From: JAEMQF01 sp963775015
GTDB lineage: Bacteria > Pseudomonadota > Gammaproteobacteria > Burkholderiales > Burkholderiaceae_C
Assembly (NCBI GenBank): GCA_963775015.1
Contig: CAVZHI010000016.1
Coordinates: forward strand, 29,456 to 93,455
DNA: 64,000 nt
Direction of reading: 5' to 3'
In this document: positions 43,942 to 51,472 of the stretch, piece by piece
How positions within the stretch are numbered: the stretch's first letter is position 1
Layout: each line of letters starts with the position of its first letter
Notes under the pieces: generated by a model
The model's database searches: none
Seen by the model: only the letters and a program-made list of their open reading frames with translations
What the model was told of the DNA's origin: nothing
Translations under genes and position numbers: made by a program

Positions 43942-45120
43942 TTACAGCCCGGCCGCTGCGCGCAGCGCTTGGGCTTTGTCAGTCCGCTCCCATGTGAACT
44001 CGGGTTCTTCCCGGCCGAAGTGGCCGTAGGCGGCGGTCTTTTCGTAGATCGGGCGCAGCAGGTCGAGCATCTGGATGATGCCCTTCGGGCGCAGGTCGAA
44101 GTGTTCGTTGATCAGCGCGGCGATCCTGTCGTCGCTGATCTTGCCCGTGCCCTCGGTGTACACCGTCACGTTCATCGGCCGCGCGACGCCGATCGCGTAG
44201 GCGACCTGGATCTGGCATTGCCTGGCGATTCCGGCGGCGACGATGTTCTTTGCCACGTAGCGCGCGGCGTACGCCGCCGAGCGGTCGACCTTGCTCGGGT
44301 CTTTGCCGGAGAACGCGCCGCCGCCATGCGGACACGCGCCGCCGTAGGTGTCGACGATGATCTTGCGCCCGGTCAGGCCGCAGTCGCCTTGCGGGCCGCC
44401 GATGACAAAGCGCCCCGTCGGGTTGATCAGGTACTTCGTATCTTTCAGCCACGCCTTGGGCAGCACCGGCTTGATGATTTCTTCGATCACCGCTTCGATG
44501 AACGCGGGCTTCATCTTCTTGCCGTCGCTCATTTCCGGCGCGTGCTGGCTCGACAGCACGACGGTATCGATCGAGTGCGGCTTGCCGTCGACGTAGCGCA
44601 TCGTCACCTGGCTCTTCGCGTCGGGGCGCAGGAAGGGCAGGCGCCCGTCTTTGCGCAGTTGCGCCTGGCGCTCGACGAGGCGGTGCGCGTAGTAGATCGG
44701 CGCGGGCATGAGCTCGGGCGTTTCGTCGCACGCGTAACCGAACATCAGGCCCTGGTCGCCCGCGCCGGTGTTCAGATGGTCGTCGCTCGCGTGGTCCACG
44801 CCCTGCGCGATGTCGTTGCTCTGCTTGTCGTAGCAGACCATCACGGCGCAGCCCTTGTAGTCGATGCCGTATTCGGTGTTGTCGTAGCCGATGCGCTTGA
44901 TCGTGTCGCGCGCAATCTGGATGTAATCGACATGCGCGTTCGTCGTGATCTCGCCGGCGAGCACCACGAGGCCGGTGTTGCAGAGCGTCTCGGCGGCGAC
45001 GCGCGAGCGTGGGTCTTGCTGAAAGATCGCGTCGAGAATCGCGTCCGACACCTGGTCGGCGACTTTGTCGGGGTGTCCCTCGGAAACGGATTCGGACGTG
45101 AACAGGAAATCGGTGGCCAC
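43942..45120 (-). CDS. metK: S-adenosylmethionine synthetase
   Basis: 392 residues from a GTG start with a strong ribosome site (AAGGAG, 8 bases upstream). Motifs are FTSESVSEGHPDKVADQVSDA, GAGDQGLMFGYA, the P-loop-like GGGAFSGKDPSKVDRSAAY and KIIVDTYGG. It makes SAM from methionine and ATP, closing the methyl cycle represented by metH, metF and ahcY in this window. A promoter with a perfect TATAAT lies about 170 bases upstream, leaving a long untranslated leader. Confidence 0.96.
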   Translation of the reverse strand: MATDFLFTSESVSEGHPDKVADQVSDAILDAIFQQDPRSRVAAETLCNTGLVVLAGEITTNAHVDYIQIARDTIKRIGYDNTEYGIDYKGCAVMVCYDKQSNDIAQGVDHASDDHLNTGAGDQGLMFGYACDETPELMPAPIYYAHRLVERQAQLRKDGRLPFLRPDAKSQVTMRYVDGKPHSIDTVVLSSQHAPEMSDGKKMKPAFIEAVIEEIIKPVLPKAWLKDTKYLINPTGRFVIGGPQGDCGLTGRKIIVDTYGGACPHGGGAFSGKDPSKVDRSAAYAARYVAKNIVAAGIARQCQIQVAYAIGVARPMNVTVYTEGTGKISDDRIAALINEHFDLRPKGIIQMLDLLRPIYEKTAAYGHFGREEPEFTWERTDKAQALRAAAGL

Positions 45121-45287
45121 TCTTAAACTCCTTCAAGTTGCAGGTTGCGTTGCCGGCCTGGATGTGAGGAGGAGCGGCGAACGCTTTAGCGGCATTTATG
45201 GAGCAACGCTGCGAAGCGCCGCTTCGGCCCGTGCGCCCAATGGTGCATTGCTGGTCGCCCCGCAAGTGGTTCATTAACTCGGCGACG
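45121..45287 (-). other. Long 5' leader of metK
   Basis: About 167 bases lie between the predicted transcription start and the GTG. Visible pairings on the minus strand are GTCGCC with GGCGAC enclosing 21 bases near the 5' end, and GAAGC/GCTTC around GGC further down. It does not match the SAH aptamer blocks seen elsewhere in the window, nor any SAM riboswitch I recognise. Its function is unknown. Confidence 0.4.
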
Positions 45288-45293
45288 TGCCGA

Positions 45294-45299
45294 ATTATA
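45294..45299 (-). promoter_or_regulatory. Candidate -10 box (perfect TATAAT) of metK
   Basis: TATAAT on the minus strand in a GC-rich context, with only a weak -35 (ACGAAC at 17-base spacing). It lies 16 bases before the divergent acyltransferase start. Confidence 0.55.
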
Positions 45300-45314
45300 G
45301 GAAGTCCTTCGCCC

Positions 45315-46184
45315 ATGTTCGTATTCGCCCGCTGGCTCGCGCGCCAGCCCTTGTGGCTGCTGCACCTGGGCGGCGCGGCGCTGGGCTGGTTGACCTACGC
45401 GATGTCGCCCACCTACCGGAAGCGATTCAACGCCAACGCGCAGCAGGCCGGCGTCGCCCCCGCGCTGGCGCGGCCGGCGATCGCGCACGCCGGGCGCGTG
45501 CTCCTGGAGATGCCCTATCTCTGGCTGCGCCCGCCGGGCACGCGCATCGCTCCCGCGCCCACGCTGCACGGCGCAGAGTGTGTCGAAGCGGCGCACGCCA
45601 AGGGACGTGGCATTGTTTACCTGACGCCGCACATGGGTTGTTTCGAAATCGCCGCGCAGGCGATCGCCGAGCACTTTGCGGCGCGCCACGGCCCGATCAC
45701 CGTGCTCTACCGCCCGGCGCGAAAGGCCATGTTGCGTGACTTGATGGACAACACGCGCGCCCGCCCCGGCGTGGCGACTGCGCCCGCCACGTTGGCCGGG
45801 GTGCGCCAACTGATTCGCGCGCTGCGCCGTGGCGAATCGGTGGGCTTGCTGCCGGACCAGGTGCCGCCCGACGGCATGGGCGTGTGGGCGCCGTTCTTCG
45901 GCAAGCCGGCGTACACGATGACGCTGGCGGCGCGCCTGGTCCAACAAACCGGCGCGGCGCCGCTGCTCGTGTGGGGTGAACGGTTGCCGGCGGGGCGCGG
46001 CTTTCGAGTTCACTTCGAGCCTTTGGCCGAGGCGCTGCCCACCGACCCGCAAGCACAGGAGCAGGCCGCCGGCGTGATCAACCGCGCCATGGAGCGCCTG
46101 ATCCTTTCCTGCCCTCAGCAATACCTGTGGGGTTATCACCGCTACAAACAACCGCGCGAGTCCGACGACGCTGGAATCGAATGA
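45315..46184 (+). CDS. LpxL/HtrB-family lipid A acyltransferase (copy 1)
   Basis: 289 residues. An N-terminal membrane-associated segment (LARQPLWLLHLGGAALGWLTYAM) is followed by the acyltransferase catalytic motif HMGCFE (H-x4-E) in YLTPHMGCFEIAAQAIAEHF, then VLYRPARK and SVGLLPDQVPPDGMGVWAPFFG (quoted in part). It transfers a secondary acyl chain to lipid A on the cytoplasmic face of the inner membrane. The start at 45315 is preferred over upstream in-frame starts that overlap the metK leader. It ends in ATGA overlap with a second homolog. Confidence 0.88.
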   Translation: MFVFARWLARQPLWLLHLGGAALGWLTYAMSPTYRKRFNANAQQAGVAPALARPAIAHAGRVLLEMPYLWLRPPGTRIAPAPTLHGAECVEAAHAKGRGIVYLTPHMGCFEIAAQAIAEHFAARHGPITVLYRPARKAMLRDLMDNTRARPGVATAPATLAGVRQLIRALRRGESVGLLPDQVPPDGMGVWAPFFGKPAYTMTLAARLVQQTGAAPLLVWGERLPAGRGFRVHFEPLAEALPTDPQAQEQAAGVINRAMERLILSCPQQYLWGYHRYKQPRESDDAGIE

Positions 46185-47083
46185 CGCTGTCCACGCTCAG
46201 CCGGGCCGTCGGGGCACGCGCATTCTTGGCCTTGCTTTGGCTGCTGCACGGGCTGCCGCTGCCCCTGCTCGCGCCGCTCGGGCGCGGCCTGGGGGTGATT
46301 CTCTGGGTGGTCGCACGGTCGCGACGCCGCACTGCGTTGCGCAACCTGGAGTTGTGCCTGCCGGAACTGAGCGACACAGCGCGCCGGGGCGTCGCGCGAG
46401 AGCACTTCCAGTGGCTGGGGCGCAGCATTCTCGAGCGCGGTGTGCTTTGGCACGCGTCGCCGCGGCGCTTGAAGCGCCTGATCCAGGTTGAGGGCGACGT
46501 GCAGCTTGCAAAGCGCAGCGAGCGCGCCGTGATGTGGCTCGTGCCGCACTTCATTGCGCTGGACGTCGCTGGCGCAGCGACGCAACTCTTCCAGTCGAAA
46601 TGGGTGGTATCGATTTACCAGCAACAAAGCGAGCCGACCTTCGACGCTGCGGTGCGCCGTGGCCGCCTGCGCTTTGGCCAGGGCGAAGTGTTCCCGCGCA
46701 GTGACTCGGCGCGGCCCTTGATGCGCGCGGTGCGCGCCGGTGCGGCGTTCTTCAATTTGCCCGACATGGACTTCGGTTCGCGCGACGCCGCATTCGTGCC
46801 GTTCTTCGGCATTTCTGCAGCGACGCTGCTCGCGCCGTCGCGCATGGCACGCGCGCTGAACATGGTCGTGCAACCCGTGATCGCGCACATGCTTCCCGGC
46901 GGGCAAGGCTATCGCGTCTCGTTTCTCGAGCCGTGGCGCGACTTCCCGAGTGCCGATGCGCTCGCCGACACGGCGCGCATGAACCGCTGGATCGAAGCGC
47001 AGGTGCGCGCGGACCCCGCGCAGTACCTCTGGGTGCACCGGCGCTTCAAGACGCGCCCGCCGGGCGAGCCGTCGCTCTACTGA
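46181..47083 (+). CDS. LpxL/HtrB-family lipid A acyltransferase (copy 2)
   Basis: 300 residues. It has an N-terminal hydrophobic helix (FLALLWLLHGLPLPLLAPLG), the SRRRTALRNLELCLPELS segment and the catalytic motif HFIALD (H-x4-D). NLPDMDFGSRDAAFVPFFG contains the conserved DxDxG-like block and HRRFKTRPPGEPSLY the tail. It is closer to classical LpxL than its upstream neighbour and overlaps it by four bases. Two adjacent enzymes could add the two secondary acyl chains of hexa-acyl lipid A. dapF follows after 25 bases. Confidence 0.9.
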   Translation: MTLSTLSRAVGARAFLALLWLLHGLPLPLLAPLGRGLGVILWVVARSRRRTALRNLELCLPELSDTARRGVAREHFQWLGRSILERGVLWHASPRRLKRLIQVEGDVQLAKRSERAVMWLVPHFIALDVAGAATQLFQSKWVVSIYQQQSEPTFDAAVRRGRLRFGQGEVFPRSDSARPLMRAVRAGAAFFNLPDMDFGSRDAAFVPFFGISAATLLAPSRMARALNMVVQPVIAHMLPGGQGYRVSFLEPWRDFPSADALADTARMNRWIEAQVRADPAQYLWVHRRFKTRPPGEPSLY

Positions 47084-47096
47084 CGGAAGGCGCAGC

Positions 47097-47102
47097 GATA
47101 AT
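47097..47102 (+). promoter_or_regulatory. Candidate -10 box (GATAAT) for a leaderless dapF transcript
   Basis: GATAAT followed by 6 bases (TGCCCG) and the dapF ATG. It would give dapF its own promoter within the lpxL-dapF gene string. Confidence 0.4.
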
Positions 47103-47108
47103 TGCCCG

Positions 47109-47969
47109 ATGAAATTGCGCTTCACCAAGATGCAAGGCGCGGGCAACGACTTCGTCGTCATCGACGCGACACGCGAGCGCATCGAACTCAGCGAAGCGCA
47201 ATACCGCACCCTCGGGGATCGGCGCTTCGGCGTCGGCGCGGACCAGATCCTGATCGTCGAGCCGAGCACCACACCGGGCGTTGACTTTCGCTACCGCATC
47301 GTCAACAACAGCGGCGACGAAGTCGAACATTGCGGCAACGGCGCGCGCTGCTTCGTGCATTTCGTTCGCGATCGCGGCCTGACGGACAAGCGCGTGCTGC
47401 GTGTCGAAACGATGAACAACTTGCTCGAGCTGCGCCTGCAAGACGACGGCCGCGTCACGGTCGACATGAACCGGCCGGTGTTCGAGTTGCAGCGTATTCC
47501 CTTCGACGCCGCAGGCCTCACGCCGCGAAGCGTCGGCGGGTCCGGGTTTGAAATGTGGCCGCTCGAAGGCGTTGCCGCGCACCCGGTCGAGGTTGCCGTG
47601 CTGTCGATGGGGAATCCGCACGCGGTGCAGTTCGTTGACGACGTGGACCGCGCGGCAGTCGCCGAACAGGGGCCGCGAATCGAAACGCATGCGCGCTTTC
47701 CGCGCAAGGTGAATGCCGGATTCATGCAAATCGTTGCGCGGAACCGGATTCGCCTGCGCGTGCACGAGCGCGGCGCCGGTGAAACGCTCGCCTGCGGGAC
47801 CGGCGCTTGCGCCGCCGTCGTCGCCGGAATTCGCCTCGGGCTGCTGGAGGCGCGAGTCGACGTGCAAACGCGCGGCGGTGAACTCACTGTCGAATGGCAG
47901 GGTGGCATGGCGCATGTCCTCATGACCGGGCCGGCGCAAACCGTGTTCGAAGGCGAAATCGACTTATGA
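47109..47969 (+). CDS. dapF: Diaminopimelate epimerase
   Basis: 286 residues. The two catalytic cysteines are in EVEHCGNGARCF and ETLACGTGACAAVV. The N-terminus MKLRFTKMQGAGNDFVVIDA is characteristic. It converts LL- to meso-diaminopimelate for lysine and peptidoglycan synthesis. Downstream order dapF-DUF484-xerC is the same as in E. coli (dapF-yigA-xerC), an old conserved gene string. Confidence 0.96.
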   Translation: MKLRFTKMQGAGNDFVVIDATRERIELSEAQYRTLGDRRFGVGADQILIVEPSTTPGVDFRYRIVNNSGDEVEHCGNGARCFVHFVRDRGLTDKRVLRVETMNNLLELRLQDDGRVTVDMNRPVFELQRIPFDAAGLTPRSVGGSGFEMWPLEGVAAHPVEVAVLSMGNPHAVQFVDDVDRAAVAEQGPRIETHARFPRKVNAGFMQIVARNRIRLRVHERGAGETLACGTGACAAVVAGIRLGLLEARVDVQTRGGELTVEWQGGMAHVLMTGPAQTVFEGEIDL

Positions 47970-47982
47970 AGAAAGTTGCACC

Positions 47983-48684
47983 GTGATCAAAGACAGCACG
48001 TTTCAGGGCGGTATTCGCGGCGTGAGCGAGGCCGACATCGCGAGTTACCTCGCGATCACGCCGGCGTTTTTCGAGCGCCACGCCGAATTGCTCGGCGCGG
48101 TTCAGCTTGCCAGCCCGCATGGCGCGCGCGCCGTGTCGCTGCAGGAACGCCAGATCGAAATGCTGCGCGACAAGCTGAAGGGCCTGGAGCAGCGCATCAT
48201 GGAAATGATCCGCCACGGCCAGGACAACCTGGGTCTGGCGGACCGCCTGCACCGCTGGACACGCACGCTCATGCTCACCGTCGGCGCAGCCGACCTGCCC
48301 GCCGCGCTGCTGCGCGACCTCATGCACCAGTTCATGGTGCCGCAGGCCGCGCTGCGCGTCTGGGGTGTCGCACCGGAGTTCGCGGAAGCCGAGTTTGCGC
48401 GCGGCGTGAGCGCCGACGTGAAGACTTTCGCGAGCAGCCTCGCGGTACCCTATTGCGGCGTGAACGCCGGATTCGAAGCGCTGCTCTGGCTCGCCGAGCC
48501 GGCCAGCGTGATGTCCACCGCCCTCGTACCCTTGCGCGCGCGCGACGCGACTCCTGCGTTCGGCCTGCTCGTTCTCGCCTCGCCGGATGCGACGCGCTAC
48601 AGCGCCGACATGGGCACCGAGTTCCTGACCCGCATCGGCGAACTCGCCGGCGCGGCGCTGTCACGCCTGTTGCCCCCGTCTTGA
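47983..48684 (+). CDS. DUF484 family protein
   Basis: 233 residues from a GTG start. A helical N-terminus (VSEADIASYLAITPAFFERHAELL), a coiled-coil-like region (LQERQIEMLRDKLKGLEQRIMEMI, quoted in part) and a GAF-like C-terminal domain ending TRYSADMGTEFLTRIGELAGAAL match DUF484, the YigA family. The function is unknown. It sits in the dapF-DUF484-xerC string; its stop overlaps the xerC TTG start. Confidence 0.88.
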   Translation: MIKDSTFQGGIRGVSEADIASYLAITPAFFERHAELLGAVQLASPHGARAVSLQERQIEMLRDKLKGLEQRIMEMIRHGQDNLGLADRLHRWTRTLMLTVGAADLPAALLRDLMHQFMVPQAALRVWGVAPEFAEAEFARGVSADVKTFASSLAVPYCGVNAGFEALLWLAEPASVMSTALVPLRARDATPAFGLLVLASPDATRYSADMGTEFLTRIGELAGAALSRLLPPS

Positions 48685-49628
48685 CGACGCTGCACGAACC
48701 GCTTCGCGCGCACCTCGTGCACCTCGAGGTCGAGCGCCGGCTCGCGCCACGAACCCTCGCGATCTACGCCGACGCCCTGAGCAAACTGCAGGCTTGCGCC
48801 GAAGCGACGCCGATCGGGCTCGACGCCGCGCGCACGCACCACGTGCGGCGCTGGGCCGCGCAGTTGCACGGCGCGGGCCTGGCGCCGCGCAGCATCGCGC
48901 TCGTGCTCTCGGCGTGGCGCGGCTTTTACCGTTGGCTCGGGCGCGACGGCCGGGTCGCGGTGAATCCCGTGCTCGGCGTGCGCGCGCCCAAGGCGGCGCG
49001 GCCGTTGCCGAAGGCGTTGTCGGTCGATCAGGCGGTGGCGCTCGCCGAACATCAGGCGCAGCCCTCAGGGTCGGGCGAAGACGCGGTGCTCGCCGCGCGC
49101 GACCACTGCATCGTCGAGTTGCTGTACGGTTGTGGCTTGCGCGTCGGCGAATTGACCGGCCTGGACGTTCACAGCAGCGCGCAAGCGTCGGGTTGGGTCG
49201 ATGTGCCCGATGCGAGCGCGCTCGTGCTCGGCAAGGGCTCGAAGCGGCGCAGCGTTCCGGTCGGCGCGGCGGCGCTGCAGGCGCTTGCCCGCTGGCTCGA
49301 GCTGCGCGGCCGCTGGGCTGACGACGCCGAAGCGGCGCTGTTCGTGAGTCGACTCGGCACGCGCCTGAGCGCCGGCCAGTTGCGCGCGCGCTTGAAGGCG
49401 AACGCGCTGCAGGCGCAGCTGCCGACCCACGTTCACCCGCACATGCTGCGCCATTCGTTCGCGTCGCACCTGCTGCAAAGCAGCGGCGACCTGCGCGCCG
49501 TGCAGGAACTGCTCGGCCACGCCAACATCTCGACGACGCAGGTCTACACCAAGCTCGACTTCGGCCACCTGAGCAAGATCTACGACGCCGCGCACCCGCG
49601 TGCGAAGCGGATGAAGCGCGCGCCGTGA
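48681..49628 (+). CDS. xerC: Site-specific tyrosine recombinase XerC
   Basis: 315 residues from a TTG start overlapping the previous stop (TTGA). The N-terminal SAM-like domain starts EPLRAHLVHLEVERRLAPRTL. All catalytic residues are present: Arg in YGCGLRVGEL, Lys in GKGSKRRSVPVG, HPHMLRHSFASHLL (His, Arg), ELLGHANISTTQVYT (His, Tyr). With XerD it resolves chromosome dimers at dif during cell division. The downstream gene starts in its stop codon (GTGA). Confidence 0.94.
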   Translation: MTTLHEPLRAHLVHLEVERRLAPRTLAIYADALSKLQACAEATPIGLDAARTHHVRRWAAQLHGAGLAPRSIALVLSAWRGFYRWLGRDGRVAVNPVLGVRAPKAARPLPKALSVDQAVALAEHQAQPSGSGEDAVLAARDHCIVELLYGCGLRVGELTGLDVHSSAQASGWVDVPDASALVLGKGSKRRSVPVGAAALQALARWLELRGRWADDAEAALFVSRLGTRLSAGQLRARLKANALQAQLPTHVHPHMLRHSFASHLLQSSGDLRAVQELLGHANISTTQVYTKLDFGHLSKIYDAAHPRAKRMKRAP

Positions 49629-50806
49629 AGACGGTCCAGGTTCGCGAAGGCAAGGAGCGATCGCTGCAACGGCGCCACCCCTGGGTGTTCGAGGGCAGCG
49701 TCGCCAAGGGCAAGGCCGATTCGGGTGAAACCGTGCGCGTCGTGGCGGCCGACGGCGCCTTCCTGGCGTGGGCCGCGTACAGCCCGGAGTCGTCGATCCG
49801 CCTGCGCGCCTGGAGTTTTGACGAAGCGCAGCGAATCGACGCGGCGTTTTTCGCCGCCCGGATTGCCCAGGCGGTCGCGCTGCGCTCGCGCCTGGCCGTC
49901 GCGAGCAGCGGCGTGCGCCTGATTCACGGCGAGGCCGACGGACTGCCGGGTCTGATCGTCGACACTTACGGCGACACGCTGTGCGCGCAGTTCCTGAGCG
50001 CCGGCGTCGAGCGCTGGAAGGAGTCGATCGCCGACGCGCTGCTCGCCGCGACCGGCAGCACGCGGCTCTACGAGCGCAGCGACGCGGGTGTGCGCGCGCT
50101 CGAAGACCTGCCGGCGCAGAGCGGCTGGCTGCGCGGCAGCGGCGCGACCGAGGTCGAAATCGAGGAACACGCGTGGCGCTTGCGCGTCGACATCGCGCAG
50201 GGGCACAAGACCGGCTTCTATCTGGACCAGCGTGACAACCGCAAGCTCTTTGCCGACGTGGTAAAGCGCTTCGGCTGTCGGCGGATCCTGAACTGCTTCA
50301 GCTACACGGGCGGCTTCAGCGTCGCCGCGCTCGCAGCCGGCGCGAGTGAGGTGGTGAGCGTCGATTCGTCGGCGCCCGCATTGGCACGCGTCGCGGAGCA
50401 TGTGGCGTTGAATCGCTTGGACGGCGCGCGCCACGAGGCGATCGAAGGCGACGTGAACGCGCTGCTGCGCCGCTTTCTCGACGCCGGGCGGCGCTTCGAC
50501 GCGATCGTTCTCGACCCACCCAAATTCGCGCCGACTGTCGCGCACGCCGAGCGCGCCGCGCGCGCCTACAAGGACATCAACCGGCTCGCGCTGATGTTGT
50601 TGGACCCGGGCGGCGTGCTGTTCACGTTCTCCTGTTCCGGCGGCGTCAACGCCGAGCTGTTCCAGAAGATCGTTGCCGGTGCCGCGATCGACGCCGGGGT
50701 CGACGGCATGTTCTACGCGCGCCTCTGCGCCGCGCCCGACCATCCGAGCACGCTGCGCTTTCCCGAGGGCGACTACCTGAAGGGCCTGGTGATCGTCAAG
50801 CGCTGA
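49625..50806 (+). CDS. rlmI: RlmI-like SAM-dependent 23S rRNA (cytosine-C5) methyltransferase
   Basis: 393 residues from a GTG start. The N-terminal PUA domain is QRRHPWVFEGSVAKGKADSGETV (in part). The EEHAWRLRVDIAQGHKTGFYLDQRDNR block (in part) and SAM-binding NCFSYTGGFSVAALAAGA follow, then IVLDPPKFAP and FTFSCSGGVN, which carries the cysteine of m5C enzymes. The family modifies 23S rRNA at C1962 in E. coli. The start overlaps the xerC stop, so it is translationally coupled. It is convergent with the Lrp-type regulator. Confidence 0.9.
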   Translation: MKTVQVREGKERSLQRRHPWVFEGSVAKGKADSGETVRVVAADGAFLAWAAYSPESSIRLRAWSFDEAQRIDAAFFAARIAQAVALRSRLAVASSGVRLIHGEADGLPGLIVDTYGDTLCAQFLSAGVERWKESIADALLAATGSTRLYERSDAGVRALEDLPAQSGWLRGSGATEVEIEEHAWRLRVDIAQGHKTGFYLDQRDNRKLFADVVKRFGCRRILNCFSYTGGFSVAALAAGASEVVSVDSSAPALARVAEHVALNRLDGARHEAIEGDVNALLRRFLDAGRRFDAIVLDPPKFAPTVAHAERAARAYKDINRLALMLLDPGGVLFTFSCSGGVNAELFQKIVAGAAIDAGVDGMFYARLCAAPDHPSTLRFPEGDYLKGLVIVKR

Positions 50807-50833
50807 CGCCGCGCGCTGGCGCGTGCGGCGATT

Positions 50834-51328
50834 TCATTCCTGCGCGGGACTCGGCAGTTGAATCGCCGGCTCGAACTTGGCGCGGTGCACGCTGAAGAAG
50901 GTCTTCACGTTGCGCACGTTCGCGTCCTGCGTGAACAGGCGCTGCACCAGGTCGTGGTACGCCGCCATGTCGGGCAGTTGCACGATCAGCACGAAGTCGG
51001 GCCCCGGCGAGACGCGGTAACACTGCTGCACCGGCACCTGCACGACGGCGCGTGCCTCGAACGCAGCGACATGTTCTGCGCCCTGGCGGTCGAGCGTGAC
51101 TTCGACGATCGCGCTCAGGCCCGCGCCTAGCCGGGCCGGCGAGAGCAAGGCGATGCGCCGCTCGATCACGCCCGCGTCTTCGAGCCGCTTCACGCGGCGC
51201 AGGCAAGTCGCTGCCGAGGTGTGCACGGCGGCCGCCAGGGCCTGGTTCGTCAACGACGCGTCGCGCTGCAGTCGCTCGAGGATGCGCAGGTCGGTCGAGT
51301 CGAGGGCGATGAGTTCGGCGGAATTCAT
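50834..51328 (-). CDS. Lrp/AsnC-family transcriptional regulator
   Basis: 164 residues. An N-terminal helix-turn-helix (LDSTDLRILERLQRDASLTNQALAAAVHTSAATCLRRVKRLEDAG, quoted in part) is followed by the AsnC/RAM ligand-binding domain (GLSAIVEVTLDRQG, VQQCYRVSPGPDFVLIVQLPDMAAYHDLV in part). ATG at 51328 is chosen; TTG at 51337 is in frame. It is divergent from glmS, sharing a 144-base upstream region, so it may regulate itself or that promoter. The ligand is unknown. Confidence 0.9.
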   Translation of the reverse strand: MNSAELIALDSTDLRILERLQRDASLTNQALAAAVHTSAATCLRRVKRLEDAGVIERRIALLSPARLGAGLSAIVEVTLDRQGAEHVAAFEARAVVQVPVQQCYRVSPGPDFVLIVQLPDMAAYHDLVQRLFTQDANVRNVKTFFSVHRAKFEPAIQLPSPAQE

Positions 51329-51472
51329 CAAGATCAATCTCTTCGTGAATTAATGAGTCGCTTTCTGGCGTGTCGGGTTGAATGTTGCACAAGAGCGCTC
51401 GTTTTGCAATCTCTCTCCATCATGTCACGCCTACGATCGCCAAACTTATCTTTCACTCAAGGAATCGCGAGC

